Under the pieces are notes generated by a model that saw nothing but the letters and a program-made list of their open reading frames with translations, had not been told where the DNA came from and searched no databases. DNA of 64,000 bases from Candidatus Melainabacteria bacterium (GTDB lineage: Bacteria > Cyanobacteriota > Vampirovibrionia > 2-02-FULL-35-15): positions 1 through 64,000 of the forward strand of contig JAHFBF010000003.1 in the NCBI GenBank assembly GCA_023250195.1. The letters are read 5' to 3'. This document shows, in pieces, positions 48,770 through 58,131 of this stretch. Numbering within the stretch: the first letter of the stretch is position 1; each line of letters starts with the position of its first letter. The translations under genes and the position numbers were made by a program.

Positions 48770-51700
48770 TTGAATCCAAGTCTAATAATTTTAATTTTTT
48801 TAATTGCAACAAGTGTGTTGCCTGTATATTCAAAAGTTACTGAGGAAAATCTTCGTACAAGAGAGCTCCCATCTTTTAGGCACAACAAAAATTATATTGA
48901 ATTGCAGGGAATTAATACGCTTGACTTGCTTCTACAGTCAGATGCAAAAACAGTTTTTGTAGAAGTTACCGGGGCAGAAAGTAATAAGCTCCAAGTAGAT
49001 AAAAAGTCTGGAAAAGTATTTGGTCTTGAAATACTTCCACTACAAAGGCTAAGAGCTAGTCATCTTAATAACAATGGTGTTTATCACAAAAGAAAAAAAA
49101 GAGTGATTAATAAAATAAAGTTTAATTTGAAGAAGCGTTCAGCTAAACCCTTATTGATTCAAGGAAATAATTTTAAGATATTTAAAGTACCAGTTAGGGG
49201 TGTTTTCTCTGGTTCATACGGTTTGAGGGTCAGTGTTGACGGGGTTAGAAAAACAGAAACTCAGGTTATAACTAAAGAGAACTTTAGAATTGATTCAATA
49301 ACTCCATCAGTAATAAATGCTGGAGTTGAAAGCCAATTTACAATCATGGGAAAAGGTTTGGACTTGTTTACCAAGGTCTCTTTTTATGATCCTAATGGGA
49401 AAGAAGTCCAGATTACTGACATTGCAGAAGTAGAAAGTTTAGATGAAGAAACCTTAAAAGTTAAAGTATTATTTCCTGAAGATTACACCCCGGGTTTTCA
49501 TAATGTGACTATTAGTAGCTCTTTAAGGGCTAATGAAACTTCAACATTATTAAATGGCGTATTTATTGGAGATGTAACAGGAGCCACAGGTTCAGGTACA
49601 ATCGGGGTATGTGATGATTCTGATGCAAGTCTTATGATAAATGCAATTGAGCTGCTGCCGGAAGCAAACTCGGTAAGTGTATTTGATCCTACCTTATGTC
49701 ATTTAACAGTTGGTATTCCAAGAAGTAAAGATGAAGGTAGAGCTGTTGAAAACATAGATGTAAGCCCTGACCAAAGTAATAATTTACTTTCTATGGGATT
49801 TTGTAATACTTCGACAGATACATTAATGGTTTTTACAAATAATCTAACTCCTGGTTCTCAAGCAACTACATTTTTTGATCCTGTTAAATGTAATTTGACA
49901 TTTGGGATACCTGTTGGTTTTAATGGAGCCAGTGGTGTTAGTGGAGAAACGGGTGCCAGTGGAATGGGGCTTTGCAATGATAGAAATGCAATACCGACAA
50001 CTACAACAGTTACATTATCAGCAGACTCTGAAGCCACTATTGCTCTTGATCCTGTTGCATGTACTATAACTTACGGAATTCCAAAAGGAGAAACTGGTAC
50101 AGAGGGACAAACTGGTTTTAGCTGTTGGGATTTAAATTTAAATATGGCTTGTGATCTTTCTACTGAAGATAAAAATAGAGATAATCAATGTAATCCTTTT
50201 GATTGCCAGGGTGCTGCTGGTATAGAAGGAGAAGCAGGCATAGATTGCTGGGATTTAAATGAAAATAGAATAAAAGATTCAAGTGAAGATACTAATAGAG
50301 ATGGATTTGTTGATGTTAAAGATTGCTTAGGAGCTACAGGTGCTGCTGGTGCAACCGGATTAAACAGTTTAGTAAAAATTATAAATGAGCCTGCTGGTGT
50401 AAATTGTGAAACTGGCGGGAAAAAAGTTCAAGGCGGGCTTGATATAAATAGAAATAGCGTGCTTGATTCTTCAGAAATTACTCAAACTGAATATGTTTGT
50501 AATGGTGCAACAGGAGCTACAGGAATAACAGGAGCAAGTGGTTTAACTAATTTGGTTAATATTACGAATGAATCTAGTGGTTCCAATTGTGCAACTGGTG
50601 GAAAGAAAATACAAAATGGGTTTGACTCAAATAATAACAGTCTTTTAGATTCTTCAGAGGTAACCCAAATTGAGTATGTTTGTAATGGTGCTGTTGGTGA
50701 AGCTGGAACAAGTGGTTTAAACAGTTTAGTAAAAACTACAAATGAACCTCTTGGTTTAAATTGCAAAACCGGGGGAAAGAAAGTTCAAAGTGGACTTGAT
50801 TCAAATAATAATGGAGTATTGGATTCTTCAGAAGTTTCCCAAACTGAATATGTTTGCAATGGTGATACAGGAGCAAGTGGTTTAAACAGTTTAGTAAAAA
50901 CTACAAATGAACCTCTTGGTTCAAATTGTATCTCTGGTGGGGAAAAAATACAAAGTGGACTTGATTCAAATAATAATGGTGTATTAGATTCTTCAGAAGT
51001 CCTTCAAGCTCATTACATTTGTAATGGTGTTAGTGGTGCAGTTGGAGTAAGTGGGTTAAATAGTTTAGTGAAGATTACAAATGAACTAGCAGGAGCAAAC
51101 TGTGCAACTGGTGGAAAAAAGATTCAAGGTGGGCTTGATGTAAACAAAAATAATGTACTTGACTCTTCAGAAATTACTGAAACAGATTATGTTTGTAACG
51201 GAGCTATAGGAACAGCAGGATTAAATAGCCTGGTTAGCACCATTAATGAGCCTACTGGTTCAAATTGTACAACTGGAGGGAAGAAGATTCAGAGTGGACT
51301 TGATGTGAACAAAAATGGTGTGTTTGATTCTTCTGAAGTTTCCGAAACAGATTATATTTGTAATGGAGCTAGCGGTGAAGCTGGTGTAGAAGGTTTAAAT
51401 AGTTTAGTAAATGCTACTGACGAATCTGCTGGTTTAAATTGTGTTTCTGGTGGGGAAAAAATACAAAGTGGACTTGATTTTAATAAAAACAGCATATTAG
51501 ATTCTTCAGAGATTTCTCAAACTGTTTATGTTTGTGATGGAGAAAAAGGAGAAAGTGGTACAAGCGGGTTAAATAGTTTGGTATTTGCTAGCGATGAGCC
51601 AGCAGGCTCAAATTGTGCAACTGGTGGAAAAGAAATACAAAGTGGGTTGGATTCAAACAGGAATGGGATTTTAGATTCTGTTGAAGTTCTTGAGACTGAT

Positions 51701-52918
51701 TATATCTGCAATGGTGAAACTGGAATATCAGGAATTAATTGCTGGGACTTAAATGGAAATAGAATTAATGATTCAAATGAAGATATAAATAAGGATGGAA
51801 CATTTAACACTTTTGACTGTAATGCTTCACAAATTAAACCTCTTGAAGAAATAATAATTGACTGGATTAATGATTCTAACGAACAGAACTTTACGACTAC
51901 TACAGGTGATATGACTAGAATGGTTAAAATACCCTATTTTATTCATGATGGAATAGTTTACGGTGGTTTTTGGGTGGATAAATACGAAGCATCAAGGTCT
52001 GATGCTTCAGCAATTAGTGAAGGCACTTCAAATATTCCTACAAGCAAAAGAAATGTTGCTCCATGGACAAACTTAACACTAGCTGAAGCTCAAGCTGCTG
52101 CTAGTAGCAGACAGATAACTAATCTTGGTGAATGTCACTTAATTAAAATGAGAGAGTGGTATGCACTTTATTTAATTGGCAGATACACAAAACAAAATGG
52201 GGTTCTTGGTGCAACTGCTACAAGCGGTTGGAATGAAAGGGGGAACACAAGATCTGGTCAAGATGGTAGAGATAGTCTGTTGTTTACCTGTACAAATGAT
52301 CCTACTCAAGGACTTCTTAGTAGTGGCAGATGTCTTGCAGGAACAGGATATAAAAGCTGGGGGCATTTTTTAGATAGTACTGCTGTATCAAATGTTGGGC
52401 TTGGCTCCTTAGCTGGCCTTGGAGAATTATTAACCTTAAATGCAGATTCTATAAAAGATGATGGGAATGGGATTGGTGCTGATACATTTGATGGTGATTT
52501 TCAGATCTATGATTTGGTAGGAAATGTAAGAGAGTGGATTGATTTTACAGTAACAAAAACTCAAGATGGAACTATAATTGATGAATCATATCAAGGTGCA
52601 AATGAATCTTTACCATTTATACTAAATAACACGTTTTTTGGCTTTAGAGATGTAGCAACTGGCAGTGATACTGCACAAATAGACTTTGAAGGACTTGGAA
52701 TTCCGATAAGAGGTACAAATACTAATGTAACTGATTTAAATGGTGGAGCAAATGATGGAAAGCTCATTACTTCATCGACAAATCAAAAGTATGGAGTTGT
52801 TCGTGGAGGTTCATGGACAAGTGGTTTAAACTCAAGATCGCCATTGTATTTAAATATCAGCACTACTCCAATAATTCAAGAACCTGAAAGAGGTTTTAGA
52901 GTAATTTGTGATTTTTAA
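48770..52918 (+). CDS. Giant secreted protein: IPT/TIG-like, GxxGxxG spacers, eight EF-hand-like Cys repeats, C-terminal FGE-sulfatase-like domain
   Basis: 1382-aa ORF (TTG start); repeats GLNSLVKTTNEPLGSNC..GGKKIQSGLDSNNNGVLDSSEVSQTEYVCNG; C-terminal FWVDKYEAS...DFQIYDLVGNVREWID...GVVRGGSWTSG...GFRVICDF. Confidence 0.9.
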   Translation: MNPSLIILIFLIATSVLPVYSKVTEENLRTRELPSFRHNKNYIELQGINTLDLLLQSDAKTVFVEVTGAESNKLQVDKKSGKVFGLEILPLQRLRASHLNNNGVYHKRKKRVINKIKFNLKKRSAKPLLIQGNNFKIFKVPVRGVFSGSYGLRVSVDGVRKTETQVITKENFRIDSITPSVINAGVESQFTIMGKGLDLFTKVSFYDPNGKEVQITDIAEVESLDEETLKVKVLFPEDYTPGFHNVTISSSLRANETSTLLNGVFIGDVTGATGSGTIGVCDDSDASLMINAIELLPEANSVSVFDPTLCHLTVGIPRSKDEGRAVENIDVSPDQSNNLLSMGFCNTSTDTLMVFTNNLTPGSQATTFFDPVKCNLTFGIPVGFNGASGVSGETGASGMGLCNDRNAIPTTTTVTLSADSEATIALDPVACTITYGIPKGETGTEGQTGFSCWDLNLNMACDLSTEDKNRDNQCNPFDCQGAAGIEGEAGIDCWDLNENRIKDSSEDTNRDGFVDVKDCLGATGAAGATGLNSLVKIINEPAGVNCETGGKKVQGGLDINRNSVLDSSEITQTEYVCNGATGATGITGASGLTNLVNITNESSGSNCATGGKKIQNGFDSNNNSLLDSSEVTQIEYVCNGAVGEAGTSGLNSLVKTTNEPLGLNCKTGGKKVQSGLDSNNNGVLDSSEVSQTEYVCNGDTGASGLNSLVKTTNEPLGSNCISGGEKIQSGLDSNNNGVLDSSEVLQAHYICNGVSGAVGVSGLNSLVKITNELAGANCATGGKKIQGGLDVNKNNVLDSSEITETDYVCNGAIGTAGLNSLVSTINEPTGSNCTTGGKKIQSGLDVNKNGVFDSSEVSETDYICNGASGEAGVEGLNSLVNATDESAGLNCVSGGEKIQSGLDFNKNSILDSSEISQTVYVCDGEKGESGTSGLNSLVFASDEPAGSNCATGGKEIQSGLDSNRNGILDSVEVLETDYICNGETGISGINCWDLNGNRINDSNEDINKDGTFNTFDCNASQIKPLEEIIIDWINDSNEQNFTTTTGDMTRMVKIPYFIHDGIVYGGFWVDKYEASRSDASAISEGTSNIPTSKRNVAPWTNLTLAEAQAAASSRQITNLGECHLIKMREWYALYLIGRYTKQNGVLGATATSGWNERGNTRSGQDGRDSLLFTCTNDPTQGLLSSGRCLAGTGYKSWGHFLDSTAVSNVGLGSLAGLGELLTLNADSIKDDGNGIGADTFDGDFQIYDLVGNVREWIDFTVTKTQDGTIIDESYQGANESLPFILNNTFFGFRDVATGSDTAQIDFEGLGIPIRGTNTNVTDLNGGANDGKLITSSTNQKYGVVRGGSWTSGLNSRSPLYLNISTTPIIQEPERGFRVICDF

Positions 52919-52923
52919 ATAAA

Positions 52924-52952
52924 AATAGGCAGCACAAAAAGTACTGCCTATT
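52924..52952. terminator. Intergenic hairpin AATAGGCAG-loop-CTGCCTATT
   Basis: Perfect 9-bp stem just after the 1382-aa CDS; no clear T-run. Confidence 0.5.
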
Positions 52953-53000
52953 GGATAGAGTGCTCTTTGTAGTGTATGAAATCCGAACCAGAATAATACT

Positions 53001-53035
53001 GGAAAAGCCTAGTATTTATGCGAAAGTAGCTTGAT
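53001..53035 (+). repeat. ~33-bp repeat, left-type copy (upstream of frameshifted gene)
   Basis: ggaaaagcctagtatttatgcgaaagtagcttgat. Confidence 0.65.
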
Positions 53036-53135
53036 TTTGGTTAAAGAATAAAGTTAAGAGAAAGCTTTAGAATAATTTAATTTTTAAACAGTTGACGAAG
53101 GAAATATAAATTTACCTTTATTAAAATAGAATCTT

Positions 53136-53684
53136 GTGAAAATTACTGAAACAAAAATGGGCAATCAAATGGTTGAGCTTCTTGCTACAGCAAGCTTGGA
53201 TTATTTTAGAGCTGATGAAGATGGAAAGCGTTTTACATTAGTTAGCTACTTTTGAGAAAGTTCTGGTTGGTGAAGCAAGGAAAAAAGGTGGTCAAGCATC
53301 TATTTTATTTCAATATAGTCCAACAACGTTACCTACACTAGCAAGATTAATTTATCCAGCATTAGGATTTCCTCCCGAGGTTGTTGAAGAATTATTTGGC
53401 AACTTAGGAAAAGAGCCACCAAACTTGGAACTTTTAGAAAAAAGAATAGGAGAAGTTATAACGCAAACTCCTGCAATAGCAGAAAGAATGCAATTGATGG
53501 ATAATTTGTTTAATCCTGGTACTACAATGGATTCACCCGGTGTCGTTGATACACTTGCTGCAATGTCAGATAATGCAAGAGAATTTTTCAACCTTTTATT
53601 GATAAAAACAGAGGATGCCAAAGACGTTTTGTTTTTGAAGCAATGAAAAGACTTGCAGCTGAAGAATTAGCATCAAGTAAATAA
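53136..53684 (+). pseudogene. Frameshifted hypothetical gene (two frame changes)
   Basis: VKITETKMGNQ...FTLVSYF(fs)EKVLVGEARKKGGQASILFQYSPTTLPTLARLIYPALGFPPEVVEELF...KTEDAKDV(fs)VFEAMKRLAAEELASSK*. Confidence 0.6.
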
Positions 53685-53777
53685 AAGACACTCAAAGCTA
53701 ATCACAATAGACTTTTGGTAAATATGACTATTTTCGGGATTTCTTTTTAAGCTATTTTGTAAATCTTCTACTTTTTT

Positions 53778-54095
53778 CTAAGCAGATTTCTTGATTTTTT
53801 CTTTAGGGATAAAGTCAATTACTAGAGCAGCTCCAAGAGCTTTAGCAATTTCTTCGAGTTTAGATAGAGAGTGTCCTTCATAGTCAGCACTTTCAATTCT
53901 TGCTATTGCAGATTGAGTAGTTTTGACTTTTTTTGCAAGCCCTTGCTGTGTCATGCCAAGCTTTTCTCTAAGTTTTTTTATTTTTTGTGAAACTGAAAAC
54001 TTTGCTTCTTCTTCTTTATAAAGCCTTCTAAACTCTGGATCTTTCATATTTTCTTCTCTCCAAAGATCGTAATTTGTTTTAATTTTCTTACTCAT
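53778..54095 (-). CDS. XRE-family HTH antitoxin (HigA-like)
   Basis: KIKKLREKLGMTQQGLAKKVKTTQSAIARIESADYEGHSLSKLEEIAKALG. Confidence 0.88.
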   Translation of the reverse strand: MSKKIKTNYDLWREENMKDPEFRRLYKEEEAKFSVSQKIKKLREKLGMTQQGLAKKVKTTQSAIARIESADYEGHSLSKLEEIAKALGAALVIDFIPKEKIKKSA

Positions 54096-54444
54096 GATTT
54101 TGCCTCCTTATATAATCATTAATTCTATTCTCAGCGACTTCGATTTCCTTTCTTGGTGTTTGCTCTGTCTTCTTAGTAAATGCATGTAAAAGAACAAACT
54201 TCTTTTCAATATATGCAAAATAAAAGATTCGATAAATATTGGGTGATGCTTGAATTCTTAACTCTTTTAACTTAGTCCCAGAGAGATGTTTTGTGAATGG
54301 TTCTTTTAAAAGTGGCCCATGTTCAGCAAGCAAATCAATAACAAATTGAGCTTTGGTTTTATGCTTAATTGGCAAAGAATTCAAAAAGTCTGCTACTGGT
54401 TCTCTTCCTCCTTCTGTTTTATATATTTCTATATTCCACGACAC
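54088..54444 (-). CDS. RelE/HigB-type (phage Gp49-like) toxin
   Basis: REPVADFLNSLPIKHKTKAQFVIDLL...KELRIQASPNIYRIFYFAYIEKKFVLLHAFTKKTEQTP; overlaps antitoxin gene by 8 nt. Confidence 0.88.
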   Translation of the reverse strand: MSWNIEIYKTEGGREPVADFLNSLPIKHKTKAQFVIDLLAEHGPLLKEPFTKHLSGTKLKELRIQASPNIYRIFYFAYIEKKFVLLHAFTKKTEQTPRKEIEVAENRINDYIRRQNHE

Positions 54445-54507
54445 ATAGAAAGTATAGCATATTTGCTATATAGCAATATTGAGATAAGGCTAGGTTAAGA
54501 AAACAAA

Positions 54508-54535
54508 AAAGAACCCCTTAAAAAAGAGGTTCTTT
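54508..54535. terminator. Rho-independent-like terminator AAAGAACC...GGTTCTTT
   Basis: 8-bp stem between A- and T-rich flanks. Confidence 0.6.
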
Positions 54536-54600
54536 CTGTACTTTCTTTTAACAAGTTTGGCTCCCCCTAGTACATCAAGTTCGGACTTGCATATACAGTG

Positions 54601-54632
54601 AAAAACCTTATATTTTTAAGAAAGCTGCTTGA
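54601..54632 (+). repeat. ~33-bp repeat, right-type copy (beyond TA pair)
   Basis: aaaaaccttatatttttaagaaagctgcttga. Confidence 0.65.
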
Positions 54633-54636
54633 TATT

Positions 54637-54712
54637 ACAGGGTCTGATTTGCTTTATCATGGACGCTCTATTACTCATGACATAACACAGGGACAGATTT
54701 GCTTTATCATGG
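54637..54712. repeat. Two direct copies of a 26-bp repeat, 50 bp apart
   Basis: acagggtctgatttgctttatcatgg and acagggacagatttgctttatcatgg. Confidence 0.85.
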
Positions 54713-54739
54713 GGCGGATTGGACAATTTTAGAACTTCT

Positions 54740-55024
54740 TTAATGACTGATTGGAATAAATTCAACAATAAATCTTCTAACAGAAGCAAGATAGCCGTAA
54801 CTCTTTAGAAAGCTATTAAACTTATCCCAACTATCTATATTTACTTTTATGATTCTTTGATCATCTATCAATTTACCTGTTTGTAAATATTGTTCATCAT
54901 CAGGATTTTGAAATGAAATATTTAATGGCTGCTCTTTTAACTTATGTATAAACTCTCTAGCATCTTTTTTGGATGCAAAATATTTTGCAAATGGTTTAGC
55001 TTTTTTATCAGTCTCAATCATCAT
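54740..55024 (-). CDS. Hypothetical protein
   Basis: 94-aa ORF; no family recognised. Confidence 0.5.
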   Translation of the reverse strand: MMIETDKKAKPFAKYFASKKDAREFIHKLKEQPLNISFQNPDDEQYLQTGKLIDDQRIIKVNIDSWDKFNSFLKSYGYLASVRRFIVEFIPISH

Positions 55025-55072
55025 AAAAATTGTAGCAAACGGATTGTTAGTGTTAAAGTATACTAATTATAA

Positions 55073-55624
55073 GTGGTTGAAATTATGGAAGAACAAAATA
55101 AGAAGAAAGCCGTTTTTTATTATCAAAAGGGCACTTTACCTAATAAGAATCTTGTTAATTCTTATACTAAAGTAGCAGCGGATTATGGGATACCAACATT
55201 AACTCTAGAGGCATGTGAATTCCGATACCCTGGTTTTATGCAAGGTGCATTTAAGATATTTGAAGAGAAAAAAGAGTTGTGTGAGATTTTAAATTCTGAA
55301 GATGGAAAATCTTTTCATATCTTTCATAATAATAGCCTCATGCCTAATGGAGACAGAACAGAGTTATTGCTGACTGTTAAAGATGACTCACAACAAGTTA
55401 AATATCGAATTAAAGTAATTATTGCAAATTTGTATGCTGATGGAAGATCGTGGCAACATGTACCTGAAGATCTGTTTTCATTTATGCTTGATTGTGGGTT
55501 AATTGCAACAAGAAAAAAACTCAATTCTAATAATTTTTCAGATATTGAAGTTAATTTGACTAATCTTATATACGGCAAGGAAGATTTTATGACTCCAGAG
55601 GAAATTATAAGGTTTTTAGCTTAG
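55073..55624 (+). CDS. Hypothetical protein
   Basis: 183-aa ORF; no family recognised. Confidence 0.6.
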   Translation: MVEIMEEQNKKKAVFYYQKGTLPNKNLVNSYTKVAADYGIPTLTLEACEFRYPGFMQGAFKIFEEKKELCEILNSEDGKSFHIFHNNSLMPNGDRTELLLTVKDDSQQVKYRIKVIIANLYADGRSWQHVPEDLFSFMLDCGLIATRKKLNSNNFSDIEVNLTNLIYGKEDFMTPEEIIRFLA

Positions 55625-55640
55625 TGAACTTGAAAAGAAC

Positions 55641-56894
55641 TTAGTTATTATCCACAAACTCTTTTAATATCAATTCTGTTCTGTTAAGTAATTCATCAAA
55701 AGTAAGTATTTGGACACCAGATAAACTATTCCTAAATAGCTCAAAACTATTAACTTGAGCAGTAGTGAGATCAGATAGTTTTCCTATAATTAGCACGGCA
55801 ACAGGATTAAAAGATTGGTATTTCCCTTTTGACAGAGTATGAAATTCTTTTTGTAGGTTATCTCTTTGATCTAATACTTGAATAAGACCCCCGGTGAGTT
55901 CTTTTCCCATAGAAAATACGTTGGGTCCTCTATAGGGTGATTTAAAATCAACTATTTTTTTCAAGGGAGTCTTAATTTCAATAATAAATACGTTATTTGT
56001 TAAATTGTTAGAATACAGAAAATCAGCAATTTTGCCTCCTTCATTATCAACTGATTTTCCACCAACATACGCTTTACTATGAACAAGTGATATAGGCATT
56101 GAAAGAATACTTGAGAAAATCCATGAATTATCTTCAAAAAACTTTTGACACTTTTCTTCGTATTGAGAACTATTAGTCTTTTGATTTATTAATTTAGAGA
56201 ATTCCTCTTTTACACTATTTAATTTTATAAAATTTACTTTTTCTTCAACTTTATAAATTAGCTTCTTTTCTTTGATTTCTTTTGGAATTAAATCTATAAG
56301 TACTTGGACATCTTTATCTGACAAATCTTCAGGGATTATTCCTTCAGATGACACTTTTGAAGATAAGTAGTCCTTTATATATTTTTTAGGCTTAGGTTTA
56401 AACTCCTTTTCTCCAAACATCTTTGACAACTCATTGTTTGCTATTTGTTTAAGATCTGCAGATTGTTTTAATTTAAAAGGTTGAATAATATCATAAGCCT
56501 TATCCAGACTTCTGGTGTTAAAAGTAATGGTTCCTTTTTTAATACCTGAAGAATCTTTTTTAGAAATTACAACTTTATTTATTGATGACTTTGGTTCTAG
56601 CTCATATATCAATGGCGATAAAATTTTAGTAAACCCTAAACCAAAGCTTGAATTTTTAAAAACCCCTCTAACATCTTCAGGAGAGACTTCTCTAAATTCA
56701 ATAGATCTTATATTTGTATACTTCTGTTTTCCTTGCTTACTAAATGGAAAATGAATTTCTTTTCTTCCAGTTTTGAAAACTTCTCTACTTTTAACATCAA
56801 AGGAATTAATTTCGTCATGATAAAAATAAGTCTTCTTTGTTGAAGTTTCCTTTTTTAAATATTCGCCTTTTTTCGGTTTCTCAGCCATATTCAT
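55641..56894 (-). CDS. Shedu (SduA)-like DUF4263 nuclease
   Basis: C-terminal PD-(D/E)XK-type core: FFEDNSWIFSSIL...NEGGKIADFLYSNNLTNNVFIIEIKTP...GGLIQVLDQRDNL. Confidence 0.8.
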   Translation of the reverse strand: MNMAEKPKKGEYLKKETSTKKTYFYHDEINSFDVKSREVFKTGRKEIHFPFSKQGKQKYTNIRSIEFREVSPEDVRGVFKNSSFGLGFTKILSPLIYELEPKSSINKVVISKKDSSGIKKGTITFNTRSLDKAYDIIQPFKLKQSADLKQIANNELSKMFGEKEFKPKPKKYIKDYLSSKVSSEGIIPEDLSDKDVQVLIDLIPKEIKEKKLIYKVEEKVNFIKLNSVKEEFSKLINQKTNSSQYEEKCQKFFEDNSWIFSSILSMPISLVHSKAYVGGKSVDNEGGKIADFLYSNNLTNNVFIIEIKTPLKKIVDFKSPYRGPNVFSMGKELTGGLIQVLDQRDNLQKEFHTLSKGKYQSFNPVAVLIIGKLSDLTTAQVNSFELFRNSLSGVQILTFDELLNRTELILKEFVDNN

Positions 56895-56926
56895 TCACAT
56901 CTAATATTTGAGGACCATAATTCGAA

Positions 56927-57793
56927 TCACATCCACTCTGCTAGGTAAGATATTACAGTTGTATCGTCAAAGTAGTGAAACCTTTCTCTTATCTCAACAA
57001 ATACTTGATCTGATAAATACTCTACCTGCCTTTCTTTATAAATCAGCCTTTGTAACCATTCAGGAGATTCATCTAAAAGTTTTTGCATTAATTGTTCATT
57101 ATTAGATGGAGCTTCAATATATGTATAAAATTCATCTCTCACAAGCTTATCCGATTCCCCCTTTTCCGGATCATTTGGTGGATATTGAATAATTTGCCCC
57201 ATATTATCTCTGTTTAATACAATAATGAAATCCTGTACTCGGAATGCCCTTAACTTAAACACAGGAACTTGGAATTCTCTAATGGAAAGATTACCATAGT
57301 ACCCAATCTCATTTAGCTCATTTTTAACCCTTATTAAATTTTTTCCTAGAACTTCAAGAGCTTCGCTACCAGAAGTCAAAACAATATATTCATTAGGGTA
57401 TTTAAAATTATTAAGGATTTTAATTATTTGTTCTTTTTTTACGGTTTCACTTTTATTTTTTAGTCTCAAGAATATATAAAATTCTTCGTTCCAAGCTAAA
57501 TTCTGTGCTTCATACGAACCAAAAGCTGGTGGAAAACTATTTACATGTAAAAAATACTCTTTGTTTTCTACTTTTCTAATTGCAAATCTGCCTGTATTGA
57601 AGGGCTTTCCTTTATCTAGTTTTATAGGGTGTTTATCCTTACTAGGTCTATAAAAACCATAGTAATTAAAAATCTTCTTAAGTTTAGCAACTCTATGATA
57701 GGCCGAAAAAAAACGATCTAAAAAACAATTAACAACTTCTTGCTCTAATTTACCAGATGATTGTTCTATCTTTTCCATTTCACTACCCAACAT
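56927..57793 (-). CDS. Uncharacterised protein in Shedu-like operon
   Basis: 288-aa ORF, co-directional, 32 nt upstream of the DUF4263 gene. Confidence 0.7.
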   Translation of the reverse strand: MLGSEMEKIEQSSGKLEQEVVNCFLDRFFSAYHRVAKLKKIFNYYGFYRPSKDKHPIKLDKGKPFNTGRFAIRKVENKEYFLHVNSFPPAFGSYEAQNLAWNEEFYIFLRLKNKSETVKKEQIIKILNNFKYPNEYIVLTSGSEALEVLGKNLIRVKNELNEIGYYGNLSIREFQVPVFKLRAFRVQDFIIVLNRDNMGQIIQYPPNDPEKGESDKLVRDEFYTYIEAPSNNEQLMQKLLDESPEWLQRLIYKERQVEYLSDQVFVEIRERFHYFDDTTVISYLAEWM

Positions 57794-57798
57794 AAACT

Positions 57799-58020
57799 CT
57801 ATTCTGAAACAATATTATACTTTTCCTTCCTTAGTCTTTCTTGTATAGGCTCAAATTCTGGATACCCAACAAGCGGTTGGTTTAGCTCTATAGGACTAGC
57901 ATAAAACTGAACATTGTAAACTGAGTTTCCGAATTCTTTTGCTACTCCTTCCGTTTCAAACATTCCTATAAATTCTGGATGTCCGTTTTCTACACTCTTA
58001 AATAGTGCATAGTATGTCAT
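57799..58020 (-). CDS. Uncharacterised small protein at head of Shedu-like operon
   Basis: 73-aa ORF, 5 nt upstream of the 288-aa gene, preceded by ggagga RBS on the minus strand. Confidence 0.65.
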   Translation of the reverse strand: MTYYALFKSVENGHPEFIGMFETEGVAKEFGNSVYNVQFYASPIELNQPLVGYPEFEPIQERLRKEKYNIVSE

Positions 58021-58131
58021 TTAATATATCCTCCGGTTAATTAAATTCAAACACAACTTTTTGTAAAAATCAAGACTTGAAAGGCTTGACAAAATTAAAA
58101 ATTCAATAATTTGTGTTAAGTAAAAAATAAA

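Noticed and set aside
50482-50766. 94-aa minus ORF
   Set aside because: Antisense to the repeat region of the 1382-aa gene.
50200-51720. True collagen domain in the 1382-aa protein
   Set aside because: GxxGxxG spacers are very short and interrupted by Cys/EF-hand-like repeats.
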